Positions 9,040 through 18,060 of a stretch of 64,000 nucleotides of DNA are shown piece by piece. The stretch is from the NCBI RefSeq assembly GCF_014641635.1, contig NZ_BMIC01000001.1:1-64000 (forward strand), written 5' to 3'. The DNA comes from Aquaticitalea lipolytica. GTDB taxonomy: Bacteria > Bacteroidota > Bacteroidia > Flavobacteriales > Flavobacteriaceae. Each line of letters begins with the position of its first letter. The first letter of the stretch is position 1. Position numbers and translations under genes: made by a program. Under the pieces are notes generated by a model. That model saw nothing but the letters and a program-made list of their open reading frames with translations. It was not told the origin of the DNA and did no database searches.

Positions 9040-9372
9040 TTAAAATCCTAAGTCGCGCTCCATTTCTTCCATTTCGATAATGTCATAAGCTTCTTTTAAA
9101 GTTGGAACAACCACAATTTCATCTGGCATTTCATTAAGGTTTGCTTTATCTGTAACTATAACAAATGAATGTTTAGCATGACGATGCTGATTAGATATCT
9201 CTAAAAATTCAACAATATCTTGCAATGTAACCTTATTCATAACTGAAAGATTAACAATTACATTATCGTTTTTAAACTTCGGATATGTAGCATATAGTTT
9301 CTTTACTAATTCTACTATAGTACTTTTTTCTTGTATGATAATAGTAATATTATCGTCTTTATCGAAAATCAT
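9040..9372 (-). CDS. Small STAS-like protein preceding rnz
   Basis: The 110-residue acidic protein alternates strands and helices (ITIIIQEKSTIVELVKKLY, VIVNLSVMNKVTLQDIVEFL, HSFVIVTDKANLNEM, EIVVVPTLKEAYDIIEMEE), as in STAS or SpoIIAA-like domains. It has none of the metal-binding histidines of RNase Z, so it is not a nuclease. It sits between pyrB and rnz with 4-base gaps on both sides, which argues for a stable functional or translational link. Family context suggests a small regulatory or protein-binding module. The actual role is unknown. Confidence 0.75.
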   Translation of the reverse strand: MIFDKDDNITIIIQEKSTIVELVKKLYATYPKFKNDNVIVNLSVMNKVTLQDIVEFLEISNQHRHAKHSFVIVTDKANLNEMPDEIVVVPTLKEAYDIIEMEEMERDLGF

Positions 9373-9376
9373 AATT

Positions 9377-10306
9377 TTAGTGTTTTATTTTAGATGCTAA
9401 TAAATAAATTACAGCCATTCTAACAGCAACACCATTTTGAACCTGATCCAAAATAATGGCTTGCTTAGAATCTGCAACGTCACTCGTGATTTCTACACCA
9501 CGATTTATAGGTCCAGGATGCATTATTGTGATTTCTTTATTTAAAGAATCTAATAACGCTTTATTAACTCCGTATTGTTGAGTGTATTCTCTAGTTGAAG
9601 GAAAGTAGCTAATATCCATTCGTTCATTTTGCACTCGTAGCATATTTGCTACGTCACACCAGTTAAGCGCTTTACGTAAATCTGTTTCAACTTTTACACC
9701 AAGTTTATCAATATATTTTGGCAATAAAGTTTTTGGTCCGCAAACCATCACATTTGCTCCTTGCAACTGAAGTGCAAAAATATTAGAAAGTGCTACTCTA
9801 CTATGTAAAATATCACCAACTATAACTACATTTTTTCCTTTTACGCTACCAAGTCGCTCTCTTATAGAATAACTGTCTAGCAAGGCTTGTGTTGGATGCT
9901 CGTGCGCACCATCTCCTGCATTAATAATACTTGCGTTTACATGTTGTGACAAAAACACGCTTGCACCAGGATTTGGATGTCGCATTACAACCATATCAAC
10001 TTTCATTGATAGTATATTGTTCACAGTATCAATTAAGGTTTCTCCTTTTTTGACTGACGATTGTGAAGCTGAAAAATTAATAACATCTGCAGACAAACGC
10101 TTTTCAGCTAACTCAAACGAAAGTTTTGTGCGTGTAGAGTTTTCAAAAAATAGATTGGCAATGGTTATATCTCTTAGCGAAGGCACTTTTTTAATTGGTC
10201 TGTTAATGACTTCCTTAAAATGATCAGCAGTTTCAAAAATAAGCTGTATATCTTGTGAGTTAAGATATTTAATTCCTAATAAGTGGTTGACACTTAATTC
10301 GCTCAT
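9377..10306 (-). CDS. pyrB: Aspartate carbamoyltransferase catalytic subunit
   Basis: The 309-residue enzyme condenses carbamoyl phosphate with aspartate in the second step of UMP synthesis. The carbamoyl-phosphate motif FFENSTRTKLSFELA is present, with the ANLF lead-in, MVVMRHPNPGAS, the HPTQALLDSYSI signature and the aspartate-binding MLRVQNER and HPGPINRGVEI. No pyrI regulatory subunit is adjacent. The upstream neighbour pyrR (gap 4 bases) suggests pyrimidine-controlled expression. Confidence 0.97.
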   Translation of the reverse strand: MSELSVNHLLGIKYLNSQDIQLIFETADHFKEVINRPIKKVPSLRDITIANLFFENSTRTKLSFELAEKRLSADVINFSASQSSVKKGETLIDTVNNILSMKVDMVVMRHPNPGASVFLSQHVNASIINAGDGAHEHPTQALLDSYSIRERLGSVKGKNVVIVGDILHSRVALSNIFALQLQGANVMVCGPKTLLPKYIDKLGVKVETDLRKALNWCDVANMLRVQNERMDISYFPSTREYTQQYGVNKALLDSLNKEITIMHPGPINRGVEITSDVADSKQAIILDQVQNGVAVRMAVIYLLASKIKH

Positions 10307-10310
10307 GAGT

Positions 10311-10850
10311 TTAATTATTTATTAGATAAACTGAATCTTCACCTGTGTTTTCTTTCCAGTTTACTTTTACTTTTTCTTTATTAATTGCATCTACTTGTCT
10401 TCCTCTATAATCTGGTTGAATTGGTAAATGTCTACTAAATCTTCTATCAATTAGAGTTAAAAGCTCAATTTCATTTGGTCTTCCAAAAGACTGTATTGCT
10501 GTTAGTGCAGCACGAATACTTCGTCCTGTATATAATACATCGTCAATAAATACAATATTTTTATCTTCAACAAGAAAGTTAATTTCTGTTGTATTTGCTT
10601 CTAATGGTTTTTCTCCTCTACGAAAATCGTCTCTAAAAAAGGTAATATCAAGAAAGCCTAATTGAATATTTTTAATTTTATATTCTTCTTTTAGCATTTT
10701 AGCTAAACGATTTGCCAGATACTTACCTCTTGGCTGAATACCTATTAAAACTGTGTTTGTAAAATCGTTATGTTTTTCAATAAGTTGGCAAGCCAATCGG
10801 TGAAGAATGATGTTTACCTCTTTTGCGTTAAGTAAAACTTTTTGGCTCAT
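10311..10850 (-). CDS. pyrR: Bifunctional pyr regulator / uracil phosphoribosyltransferase PyrR
   Basis: The 179-residue type I phosphoribosyltransferase has the PRPP loop VFIDDVLYTGRSIRAAL near residue 100 and the PyrR-type LIDR.. RHLPIQPDYRGRQ segment. In other bacteria PyrR binds pyr mRNA in response to UMP and has weak uracil phosphoribosyltransferase activity. Here it heads the operon pyrR-pyrB-STAS-like-rnz, which has a short leader, so attenuation by the classic Bacillus leader mechanism is not evident. The promoter is at 10876-10906. Confidence 0.95.
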   Translation of the reverse strand: MSQKVLLNAKEVNIILHRLACQLIEKHNDFTNTVLIGIQPRGKYLANRLAKMLKEEYKIKNIQLGFLDITFFRDDFRRGEKPLEANTTEINFLVEDKNIVFIDDVLYTGRSIRAALTAIQSFGRPNEIELLTLIDRRFSRHLPIQPDYRGRQVDAINKEKVKVNWKENTGEDSVYLINN

Positions 10851-10875
10851 ATTTTTTCCAAACGTATTTGGTTGA

Positions 10876-10906
10876 CAAAGTTAAGGTAAAAAAATATAGT
10901 GTACAA
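10876..10906 (-). promoter_or_regulatory. Predicted promoter of the pyrR operon
   Basis: On the minus strand, TTG (10906-10904) is separated by exactly 20 bases from TAACTTTG (10883-10876), matching the Bacteroidota -33/-7 consensus. The start of transcription would lie about 20 bases before the pyrR ATG. A second -7-like TACGTTTG lies closer (10866-10859) without a good -33. Confidence 0.65.
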
Positions 10907-10930
10907 CGAGGTTAATAATTTGTTAGAAAT

Positions 10931-10961
10931 AAAAAAGCCTTCAAATATTTGAAGGCTTTTT
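10931..10961 (-). terminator. Terminator of rpsA
   Basis: The stem AAAAAGCCTTCAAA/TTTGAAGGCTTTTT is followed by T residues on the minus strand, 23 bases beyond the rpsA stop. It separates rpsA from the pyrR promoter. Confidence 0.88.
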
Positions 10962-10983
10962 ATATATTAAATATCGAGAAAGA

Positions 10984-12855
10984 TTATTTTTTTGCTTTCT
11001 TTCCGTCCATTTTATCTTTAAGAGCTTGTAACTGATCGTTAGCATCACCTAAAGTTGGCTTAGCTTCTGATGCAGTAGCTTCTGCTTTAGCAACAGCAGC
11101 TTTTACATTTTCCATCTCTTCTTCTTTAAAGATAGCAGTATGAGAGGCAACTACACGCTTAAATTCTTTATTGAACTCAATAATTTTGAATTCAGCAGAG
11201 TCTCCTTTTTTCAATTTTTTACCATCTTCTTTTTCTAAATGACGTGCAGGTACAAAAGCAACGATATCTTCGTTAAACTCTACTGTAGCACCTTTATCTA
11301 CCATTTCAGAAATTTCAGCTGTATGAACTGTACCTAAAGCAAATTCAGTTTCGTATTTGTCCCAAGGGTTATCTGTAGTTTGTTTGTGACCTAAACTTAA
11401 TTTACGTCCTTCTACATCTAATTCTAAAACAACTACTTCTAATTTGTCTCCTACATTACAGAACTCACTTGGATGTTTAATCTTTTTAGTCCAAGATAAA
11501 TCAGAGATATAAATTAATCCGTCAATACCTTCTTCTAATTCAACAAAAACACCAAAGTTTGTGAAGTTACGTACAATACCTGTATGGTTAGAACCAACTG
11601 GGTATTTAGTAGTAATATCAGTCCATGGATCTGGAGTTAATTGCTTAATACCTAATGACATTTTACGATCTTCTCTATCTAAAGTTAAGATAACTGCTTC
11701 TATTTCGTCTCCTACAGACACGAAATCTTGAGCAGAACGTAAATGCGTTGACCAAGACATTTCACTTACGTGAACTAATCCTTCAACACCATCAGCTACT
11801 TCAATGAATGCACCATAATCAGCAATTACAACCACTTTTCCTTTTACTTTATCTCCGATTTTTACATCGTCTGCTAAAGCTTCCCAAGGGTGTTTGCTTA
11901 ATTGTTTAAGACCTAATTGGATTCTTGATTTATCTTCATCAAAATCAAGGATAACTACATTAAGTTTTTGGTCTAATTCTACAATTTCGTTTGGATGGTT
12001 AATACGTGACCAAGAAAGGTCAGTAATATGCACCAATCCATCAACTCCACCAAGATCAATAAATACACCATAAGAAGTAATGTTTTTAACAATACCTTCT
12101 AGTACTTGACCTTTTTCTAATTGACCAATAATTTCTTTTTTCTGTTCTTCAATATCAGCTTCAATAAGAGCTTTATGAGACACAACTATGTTTTTGAATT
12201 CGTGGTTGATTTTCACAACTTTAAACTCCATAGTTTTATTAACGTATTGATCGTAATCTCTAATTGGTTTAACATCAATTTGAGAACCTGGCAAGAATGC
12301 TTCAATTCCAAAAACATCTACAATCATACCACCTTTAGTTCTGCACTTAACAAAACCATTAACGATTTCACCTGTTTCGTGTGCATTGTTAACACGATCC
12401 CAAGCTTTAATTACTCTAGCTTTTCTGTGAGATAATACTAATTGACCAGTTGCATCTTCACGAACATCGATTAATACTTCTACTTTATCACCAACTTTTA
12501 AATTTGGGTTGTAACGGAACTCATTTAGAGAAATTACACCTTCAGATTTAGCATTGATATCAATAATAGCATCACGATCAGAGATAAAAATAACTTCTCC
12601 TTCTACAACTTCGTCATCTAATGTATCAACGAAATTTTCTGATACTAATTTTTCAAATTCTTGAAGTTTTTTGTCATCAACTTGCTCAATTCCTTCTTCG
12701 TAATTGTGCCAGTTAAAGTCCGCTAAGAATTTTTCTGGGTTTGCTTGAGCTTCCGATACTTGTTTTTTCGGAGCTTCTGCAGTTGCAGTTTCAACTACTG
12801 TTTCTTGTGCTTCAGTAGCTACTACTTCTGCTTGTTTTGTTTCTTTTTCAGACAT
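10984..12855 (-). CDS. rpsA: 30S ribosomal protein S1
   Basis: The 623-residue protein contains six S1 RNA-binding domains between about residues 80 and 585. The third to fifth copies are closest to consensus (YGVFIDLGGVDGLVHITDLSW, YGAFIEVADGVEGLVHVSEMSW, FGVFVELEEGIDGLIYISDLSW). The N-terminal extension of about 45 residues is acidic and Ala/Glu-rich, as in other Bacteroidota S1 proteins. A Lys-rich tail ends the protein. S1 melts structured mRNA leaders for initiation. The gene has its own promoter, a leader of about 115 bases with several predicted helices, and its own terminator. Autogenous control is therefore likely. Confidence 0.97.
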   Translation of the reverse strand: MSEKETKQAEVVATEAQETVVETATAEAPKKQVSEAQANPEKFLADFNWHNYEEGIEQVDDKKLQEFEKLVSENFVDTLDDEVVEGEVIFISDRDAIIDINAKSEGVISLNEFRYNPNLKVGDKVEVLIDVREDATGQLVLSHRKARVIKAWDRVNNAHETGEIVNGFVKCRTKGGMIVDVFGIEAFLPGSQIDVKPIRDYDQYVNKTMEFKVVKINHEFKNIVVSHKALIEADIEEQKKEIIGQLEKGQVLEGIVKNITSYGVFIDLGGVDGLVHITDLSWSRINHPNEIVELDQKLNVVILDFDEDKSRIQLGLKQLSKHPWEALADDVKIGDKVKGKVVVIADYGAFIEVADGVEGLVHVSEMSWSTHLRSAQDFVSVGDEIEAVILTLDREDRKMSLGIKQLTPDPWTDITTKYPVGSNHTGIVRNFTNFGVFVELEEGIDGLIYISDLSWTKKIKHPSEFCNVGDKLEVVVLELDVEGRKLSLGHKQTTDNPWDKYETEFALGTVHTAEISEMVDKGATVEFNEDIVAFVPARHLEKEDGKKLKKGDSAEFKIIEFNKEFKRVVASHTAIFKEEEMENVKAAVAKAEATASEAKPTLGDANDQLQALKDKMDGKKAKK

Positions 12856-12970
12856 TTGCTGAATACTAATTTGTATTCTGTATGCTATAGAAAGATTTTT
12901 GCGACTAACACACAGAAGTGTTATAATTATTTTGTTTTGTTCCTCTTATCTTTCTAAGGCGTCGCTAAAA
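12856..12970 (-). promoter_or_regulatory. Structured rpsA leader RNA (candidate autoregulatory element)
   Basis: Read on the minus strand, the leader can form several helices. GCGAC (12965-12961) pairs with GTCGC (12905-12901). AGAAAGAT (12955-12948) pairs perfectly with ATCTTTCT (12896-12889). The order of these two helices is interleaved, so together they would be a pseudoknot. AACAC/GTGTT (12922-12907) forms a small hairpin inside. GAATAC/GTATTC (12878-12861) forms a hairpin ending 5 bases before the start codon. S1 represses its own mRNA in Escherichia coli, and the same is plausible here. The pairings are by eye. Confidence 0.5.
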
Positions 12971-12976
12971 GGAGCG

Positions 12977-13008
12977 CAAAAATACAATATTTAACTTTTA
13001 ATACCAAA
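12977..13008 (-). promoter_or_regulatory. Predicted promoter of rpsA
   Basis: On the minus strand, TTTG (13008-13005), 20 bases, then TATTTTTG (12984-12977): a full match to the Bacteroidota housekeeping promoter TTTG-N19-21-TAnnTTTG. It sets a leader of about 115 bases for rpsA. Confidence 0.75.
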
Positions 13009-13142
13009 AAATACACCTCAATATTTAAAGGTTGCGTTTAAAAAAATAATTTTGTTAAAAACTGAATTACAGAACGTTAAGATTTCGGCATTATAATTGT
13101 TATCTTTATAACAGTATTAATTAAAACTTTAAAAAAATTATC

Positions 13143-13520
13143 ATGGTTAAATCAAAATACCAAAGTGTATTAGACTTAGGTCAAAAATTAAACATTCAAA
13201 ACGGAGATGTAAATGAAGAAAATGGTGTCTTAAAAATTAAAGGGACTGCAAATACTCAATACGAAAAAAACTTACTTTGGGATAAAATAAAAGAAGTAGG
13301 TGGAGCAAATCCTACTGATATTGTTGCTGACATAAAAGTAGCAGATACATCTGTATATCATAGACACACTGTTAAAAGTGGTGAAACTCTTGGGAAAATT
13401 GCTAAGCAATATTATGATGATGCATCTAAATACCAAAAGATATTTGCTGCAAATACAGATATTTTAAAGAATCCTGATTTAATTCATCCAAATCAAGAAT
13501 TGATTATTCCTAATTTATAA
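13143..13520 (+). CDS. BON-LysM domain protein (Kbp/YgaU-like)
   Basis: The 125-residue protein has no signal peptide. An N-terminal BON-like domain (about 15-65, LNIQNGDVNEENGVLKIKG, NPTDIVADIKV) is followed by a C-terminal LysM domain (about 73-123, HTVKSGETLGKIAKQYY, IFAANTDIL, HPNQELIIP). The same domain pair and size occur in Escherichia coli Kbp (YgaU), a cytoplasmic potassium-binding protein. The absence of a signal sequence fits a cytosolic role despite the LysM domain. It is monocistronic, divergent from rpsA, and has a terminator directly after it. Confidence 0.85.
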   Translation: MVKSKYQSVLDLGQKLNIQNGDVNEENGVLKIKGTANTQYEKNLLWDKIKEVGGANPTDIVADIKVADTSVYHRHTVKSGETLGKIAKQYYDDASKYQKIFAANTDILKNPDLIHPNQELIIPNL

Positions 13521-13540
13521 TCTTCTTATAATTAAAAACA

Positions 13541-13570
13541 AAAAGCGACTTAAAATAAGTCGCTTTTTTT
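13541..13570. terminator. Bidirectional terminator between the BON-LysM gene and cmk
   Basis: The stem AAAAGCGACTTA/TAAGTCGCTTTT has T runs on both sides. It overlaps the last bases of cmk (stop at 13569-13571) and follows the BON-LysM stop by 20 bases, serving both convergent genes. Confidence 0.85.
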
Positions 13571-14264
13571 ATGCTTTATTGCTAATTTTTTCTTCGGCTA
13601 GTTCCAGTAACATTTTATATTGTTCTTCAATTGACAAATACGAATTATCAATCTCAATGGCGTCATTTGCTTTTGTAAGTGGAGAATCTTCTCGTGTTGT
13701 ATCTATTTTATCTCTCGAAGTAACATTTTCTAAAACTTCATCATAACCAACATTAGCGCCTTTTTCAAGCAATTCTTGAAAACGACGTTTTGCTCTTGTT
13801 TCAGCAGAAGCTGTCATAAATATTTTTAATTCAGCCTCAGGAAAAACAACTGTCCCAATATCTCTTCCATCCATAACAACACCTTTATTTTTGCCCATTT
13901 GCTGCTGTTGTTTAACTAGCATGCGTCTAACTTCAGAAATTTCGGATACTTGACTTACGAATTGTGAAACTTCTAATGTTCTAATTTCATTTTCAACATT
14001 CTTATCATTTAAAAATACTTCAGCAAAACCAAGCTTATTATTAAACTTGAAAGAAATCTCAACAGTATTTAAATTAGCTATCAATTTATCACTATCAAAA
14101 TGTGTTTCATTAATAAAACCATTTTGCATTGCGAATAAAGTCACAGCTCTATACATAGCTCCAGAATCAACATAAACATATCCTAATGCTTTAGCTAGTT
14201 GTTTGGCAACTGTACTTTTACCTGTTGATGAAAAACCGTCTATAGCTATTGTAATTTTTTGCAT
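13569..14264 (-). CDS. cmk: (d)CMP kinase
   Basis: The 231-residue enzyme phosphorylates CMP and dCMP with ATP. The P-loop GFSSTGKS is at residues 10-17. Other marks are VDSGAMYRA, the CMP-binding RRMLVKQQQ.. GVVMDGRDIGTVVFP, and the lid KIFMTASAETRAKRR. Length is standard. The ATG shares its first A with the porQ stop codon (TAATG), so the two genes are translationally coupled, although a T9SS component and a nucleotide kinase have no obvious functional link. Confidence 0.96.
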   Translation of the reverse strand: MQKITIAIDGFSSTGKSTVAKQLAKALGYVYVDSGAMYRAVTLFAMQNGFINETHFDSDKLIANLNTVEISFKFNNKLGFAEVFLNDKNVENEIRTLEVSQFVSQVSEISEVRRMLVKQQQQMGKNKGVVMDGRDIGTVVFPEAELKIFMTASAETRAKRRFQELLEKGANVGYDEVLENVTSRDKIDTTREDSPLTKANDAIEIDNSYLSIEEQYKMLLELAEEKISNKA

Positions 14265-15283
14265 TATCTTAAATCTATTTGTAACCCAAAGAAGCTTGTG
14301 TTAGATGCTCCTGAATAACGAGCATGACTATAGCTAAATCTCATTTTATTAAGCTTTATACCTATACCAAAAGACAAACCTGAAAAATTACGTTGATCCA
14401 CAATACGCAACTCCTCAGCTCTTCTAAAATTATAACCTGCTCTTATACTAAAACCTCTATCTGGAAATAACTCTGCTCCTATTATTGTATGTCGAAGTGT
14501 TTCATTAAGAAAGCCTACTTTTTCTTGTGTTTGGTTACCATCTAAGTCTGTTGTTGCTCTTGCAGGATTAGACTCTCCTATTGGCCACTGTTGTAAATTT
14601 TCAAAAGTTAAATGCCAACGAATAGGGACATTTTCTAATGTTTGAGACATTCCAAAATTAATCTCTAAAGGTAATTTTTCCTGCATACCTGCATATGTGG
14701 TAAATTGCGTTCCTAGATTTCTTACTACTAGTGCAGCATGAAAATCTAATCGCTCATTAATATACATGGCAGCAATATCAACAGCTCCACCAATTGAGCT
14801 ATACTGTTCTAAACTTGAAGTGATAATTTTACCATTAGCACCTAAGTAAAAATCTGTAAATGGTACTTGGTATGCATAACCAAAAGATAATGCGGCTTCA
14901 TTACCTGTAAAAGTTCCTGTAGAATTTCCACTTTGGTCATAGCCATCAAAGGTTCCATAATTAATATAAGTCATACCTATATGGAGGGTTTGAACATGTC
15001 TGTCCCATGTATAGGCATAAGCAGCTGTACCATAACTAATTCCTCCTAAATAACTAGAATAGTTTAGTGCTAATTGATTATCCATTTCAACATTAATCGC
15101 AGCAGGATTGTACAAGCCACCAACAACATCATAATCAAAATTAGTAATTACTTTACCTCCTAATGCAGCTTGACGTGGTGATGATACTAAATTAAGAAAT
15201 TGATATGTAGATTCACCACCAAGTTGAGCGTACATTGGTAAGGCAAAAATTATAATTAATAAAGTGGTAATCCTCTTAAGCAT
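14264..15283 (-). CDS. porQ: Type IX secretion system protein PorQ
   Basis: The 339-residue protein has a signal peptide ending in PMYAQ. The mature N-terminus LGGESTYQFLNLVSSPRQAALGG and the internal pattern of short Gly- and Tyr-rich beta strands are typical of PorQ, an outer-membrane FadL-like barrel (PorV-related family). PorQ works with PorU, PorV and PorZ in the attachment complex that processes and anchors T9SS cargo. The C-terminus SNTSFFGLQIDLR is a barrel-type closing strand. It is the first gene of a porQ-cmk pair. A -7 box TACTTTTG lies only 8 bases ahead of the start codon. Confidence 0.92.
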   Translation of the reverse strand: MLKRITTLLIIIFALPMYAQLGGESTYQFLNLVSSPRQAALGGKVITNFDYDVVGGLYNPAAINVEMDNQLALNYSSYLGGISYGTAAYAYTWDRHVQTLHIGMTYINYGTFDGYDQSGNSTGTFTGNEAALSFGYAYQVPFTDFYLGANGKIITSSLEQYSSIGGAVDIAAMYINERLDFHAALVVRNLGTQFTTYAGMQEKLPLEINFGMSQTLENVPIRWHLTFENLQQWPIGESNPARATTDLDGNQTQEKVGFLNETLRHTIIGAELFPDRGFSIRAGYNFRRAEELRIVDQRNFSGLSFGIGIKLNKMRFSYSHARYSGASNTSFFGLQIDLR

Positions 15284-15290
15284 AGGCTTG

Positions 15291-15298
15291 CAAAAGTA
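15291..15298 (-). promoter_or_regulatory. Predicted -7 element of porQ
   Basis: TACTTTTG on the minus strand ends 8 bases before the porQ ATG. The mRNA would then be leaderless or nearly so. No convincing -33 box is seen at the usual distance. Confidence 0.45.
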
Positions 15299-15344
15299 AT
15301 ATATCTATCTTAAAACGAATGTAAGTTTGTTTTATTTTTGAATG

Positions 15345-15376
15345 AAAAAAAAACCTCAACAAAATGTTGAGGTTTT
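15345..15376 (-). terminator. Terminator of lon
   Basis: On the minus strand AACCTCAAC, a 5-base loop, GTTGAGGTT, then a long T run, 4 bases after the lon stop codon. The porQ promoter region lies just beyond. Confidence 0.85.
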
Positions 15377-15379
15377 CTA

Positions 15380-17830
15380 TTATAACGTTTTAGCGTTTTT
15401 GACTTTTTGATCAGTAAGTGCATATTTAAGAACATCACTCATATCTGTAACATAATGAAATTTTAACCCTTTTAAATAATCTGGTTTAATTTCTTCAATG
15501 TCAGATCTATTGTCTTCACAAAGCAATATTTCTTTAATGCGAGCACGTTTAGCTGCCAATATTTTTTCTTTAATACCTCCAACAGGTAATACTTTACCTC
15601 TTAAAGTAATTTCGCCTGTCATTGCTAAACTATTTTTTACTTTACGCTGCGTAAATAAAGACACTAACGATGTTAACATAGTTACACCTGCACTAGGACC
15701 ATCTTTTGGTGTTGCTCCTTCAGGTACGTGTATATGAACATTGTATTTTTCAAATATTTCAGGGTCAATTCCAAATTCATCTGCATTAGCTTTGATATAC
15801 TCCATAGCAATTGTTGCAGATTCTTTCATTACAGTTCCTAAATTACCAGTGATTGTTAAAGTTCCTTTTCCTTTTGATAAAATTGATTCAATAAATAAAA
15901 TATCTCCACCTACTCTAGTCCAAGCTAAACCCGTAACTACACCAGCTACATTGTTATTTTCATATTTATCACGCTCAAGTTTAGGTATACCTAAAACTTC
16001 AACAACATCTTCATTTGTAACTTTAATGTTATAAGGCTCTTCCATTGCAATGTTTTTTGCAGCATAACGCACCATTTTTGCTAATTGTTTCTCAAGACTT
16101 CTTACTCCAGACTCTCTAGTATAACCTTCAACTATTTTTTCAAGCTGTGGTTTAGCAATTTTTAAGTGTTTATCTTCTAGTCCATGCTCTTTTAATTGCT
16201 TTGGTAATAAATGTCTTTTACCAATTTCAACTTTCTCTTCAATAGTATAACCAGTAACATCGATAATTTCCATTCTATCTAATAAAGCTGGCTGAATGCT
16301 ACTTAAACTGTTAGCAGTAGCAATAAACATAACTTTAGATAGATCAAATCCCATTTCTAAAAAGTTATCATAAAACTCTCCATTCTGTTCTGGGTCTAAA
16401 ACTTCTAGCATTGCAGAAGAAGGATCACCTTGATTACTATTAGAAAGTTTATCAATTTCATCTAAAACAAATACTGGGTTTGCAGTACCAGCCTTTTTCA
16501 AACTTTGAAGAATACGTCCAGGCATTGCTCCTATATATGTTTTACGATGTCCTCTAATTTCCGCTTCATCTCTTAGACCACCAAGCGACATACGCACATA
16601 TTCTCTACCTAATGCTTCTGCTATAGATTTACCTAGTGATGTTTTACCAACTCCTGGAGGTCCATATAAACATAGTATTGGAGACTTCATATCGTTACGC
16701 AGTTTCAAAACAGCTAAATATTCAATTATTCGTCTTTTAACATCATCTAACCCATAATGGTCTCTATCTAAAATGCGCTTAGCACGCTTAAGATCGAATT
16801 TATCTTTACTAAACTCACTCCAAGGTAAGTCTAAAAACAAGTCTAAATAATTGCGCTGAATTGAATACTCTGCAACTTGAGGATTCATTCGCTGTAGTTT
16901 TGCCAGTTCCTTATGGAAATGCTCATCTACTTTATCATCCCAAAGTTTGTCTTTAGCACGCAGTCTCATTTCATCAATCTCTTCGTCATATGACACACCA
17001 CCAAGTTCTTCTTGAATGGTTTTCATTTGCTGATGCAAAAAGTACTCTCTTTGCTGTTGGTTCATATCGCTTTGAACCTTAGATTGAATATCATTTTTAA
17101 GTTCCAATTTTTGAAACTCAACATTCATGAACTTTAAGGTCGCTAAAGCTCTCTCTTTTAAATCATTAATCTCTAATAGCTTTTGCTTATCTTCAACAGA
17201 AAGATTCATGTTTGAAGACACAAAATTTATTAAAAATGAGCTGCTTTCAATGTTTTTAATAGCAAACGTTGCTTCTGTAGGAATGTTTGGACTGTCTTTT
17301 ATAATTTGAAGCGCTAACTCTTTAATAGAGTCTATAATTGCAGAAAACTCTTCATTATCTACAGCAGGTTTTGCTTCTTTTACATCTTTAACTGTTGCAG
17401 TAATATAAGGTTCCTCAGACATTATTTCATCAATCTCAAAACGCTTTTTACCTTGTATAATTATAGTCGTGTTACCATCAGGCATTTTTAACACACGTAA
17501 AATTCTTGCTACAGTTCCTATTTTATAAATATCTTTTCCAATAGGATCTTCTACTGTTTCATCTTTTTGAGACACAACACCAATAACTTTGCTTCCTTTA
17601 TTAGCATCATTTATCAATTTTATTGATTTATCTCTACCTGCAGTAATAGGAATAACAACCCCTGGAAACAAAACCGTATTACGCAAAGGCAAAATTGGTA
17701 GTGTATTTGGGAGTAATTCATTATTTATCTCAGCTTCGTCTTCTGGAGTCATTAAAGGAATTAATTCTGAATTTTCATCAAAATCCTGAAATGACAAACT
17801 GTCAAGACTTAAAAATTTAGATTTAGCCAT
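15380..17830 (-). CDS. lon: ATP-dependent Lon protease
   Basis: The 816-residue product has the Lon domain order. An N-terminal substrate-binding domain ([21 protein letters not shown]) is followed by a helical linker and an AAA+ ATPase with Walker [10 protein letters not shown] (around residue 370) and Walker [10 protein letters not shown]. The C-terminal serine-lysine protease has the catalytic Ser in [11 protein letters not shown] and the Lys in [14 protein letters not shown]. Lon degrades misfolded and regulatory proteins in the cytosol. The Bacteroidota-type N-terminal extension of about 40 acidic residues is present. The gene is monocistronic with its own terminator and is divergent from the ECF sigma operon. 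Confidence 0.98.
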   Translation of the reverse strand: MAKSKFLSLDSLSFQDFDENSELIPLMTPEDEAEINNELLPNTLPILPLRNTVLFPGVVIPITAGRDKSIKLINDANKGSKVIGVVSQKDETVEDPIGKDIYKIGTVARILRVLKMPDGNTTIIIQGKKRFEIDEIMSEEPYITATVKDVKEAKPAVDNEEFSAIIDSIKELALQIIKDSPNIPTEATFAIKNIESSSFLINFVSSNMNLSVEDKQKLLEINDLKERALATLKFMNVEFQKLELKNDIQSKVQSDMNQQQREYFLHQQMKTIQEELGGVSYDEEIDEMRLRAKDKLWDDKVDEHFHKELAKLQRMNPQVAEYSIQRNYLDLFLDLPWSEFSKDKFDLKRAKRILDRDHYGLDDVKRRIIEYLAVLKLRNDMKSPILCLYGPPGVGKTSLGKSIAEALGREYVRMSLGGLRDEAEIRGHRKTYIGAMPGRILQSLKKAGTANPVFVLDEIDKLSNSNQGDPSSAMLEVLDPEQNGEFYDNFLEMGFDLSKVMFIATANSLSSIQPALLDRMEIIDVTGYTIEEKVEIGKRHLLPKQLKEHGLEDKHLKIAKPQLEKIVEGYTRESGVRSLEKQLAKMVRYAAKNIAMEEPYNIKVTNEDVVEVLGIPKLERDKYENNNVAGVVTGLAWTRVGGDILFIESILSKGKGTLTITGNLGTVMKESATIAMEYIKANADEFGIDPEIFEKYNVHIHVPEGATPKDGPSAGVTMLTSLVSLFTQRKVKNSLAMTGEITLRGKVLPVGGIKEKILAAKRARIKEILLCEDNRSDIEEIKPDYLKGLKFHYVTDMSDVLKYALTDQKVKNAKTL

Positions 17831-18060
17831 ATATATATTTAGGTCATTCTGTCATTAAAATAACAAAACGAATTTATAAATTAATTTAACAATATTTAAT
17901 TTACCTTTGATTAACAAGTGTTTACACTTTAAATCGAGTAAATTCTATCTCTATAATTTCAATAGTTATGCCATTAGTCTACATTCTACAAAAAAACTTT
18001 TTTATAAAAAGTGTAACAAACAATGTTTAACTTCATCTCTATACTAAAGCAAATGTTTTT

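Noticed and set aside
9040-9372. Calling the small gene next to rnz a ribonuclease Z
   Set aside because: It lacks every metal-binding motif of the family. The name would be carried over from its neighbour only.
13541-13570. Hairpin considered as a regulatory RNA
   Set aside because: Stem with T runs on both strands at the convergent gene ends is fully explained as a bidirectional terminator.
17968-18030. 20-codon ORF upstream of the ECF sigma gene
   Set aside because: Peptide has no recognisable character and no ribosome site or structure. Expected by chance in this AT-rich leader.
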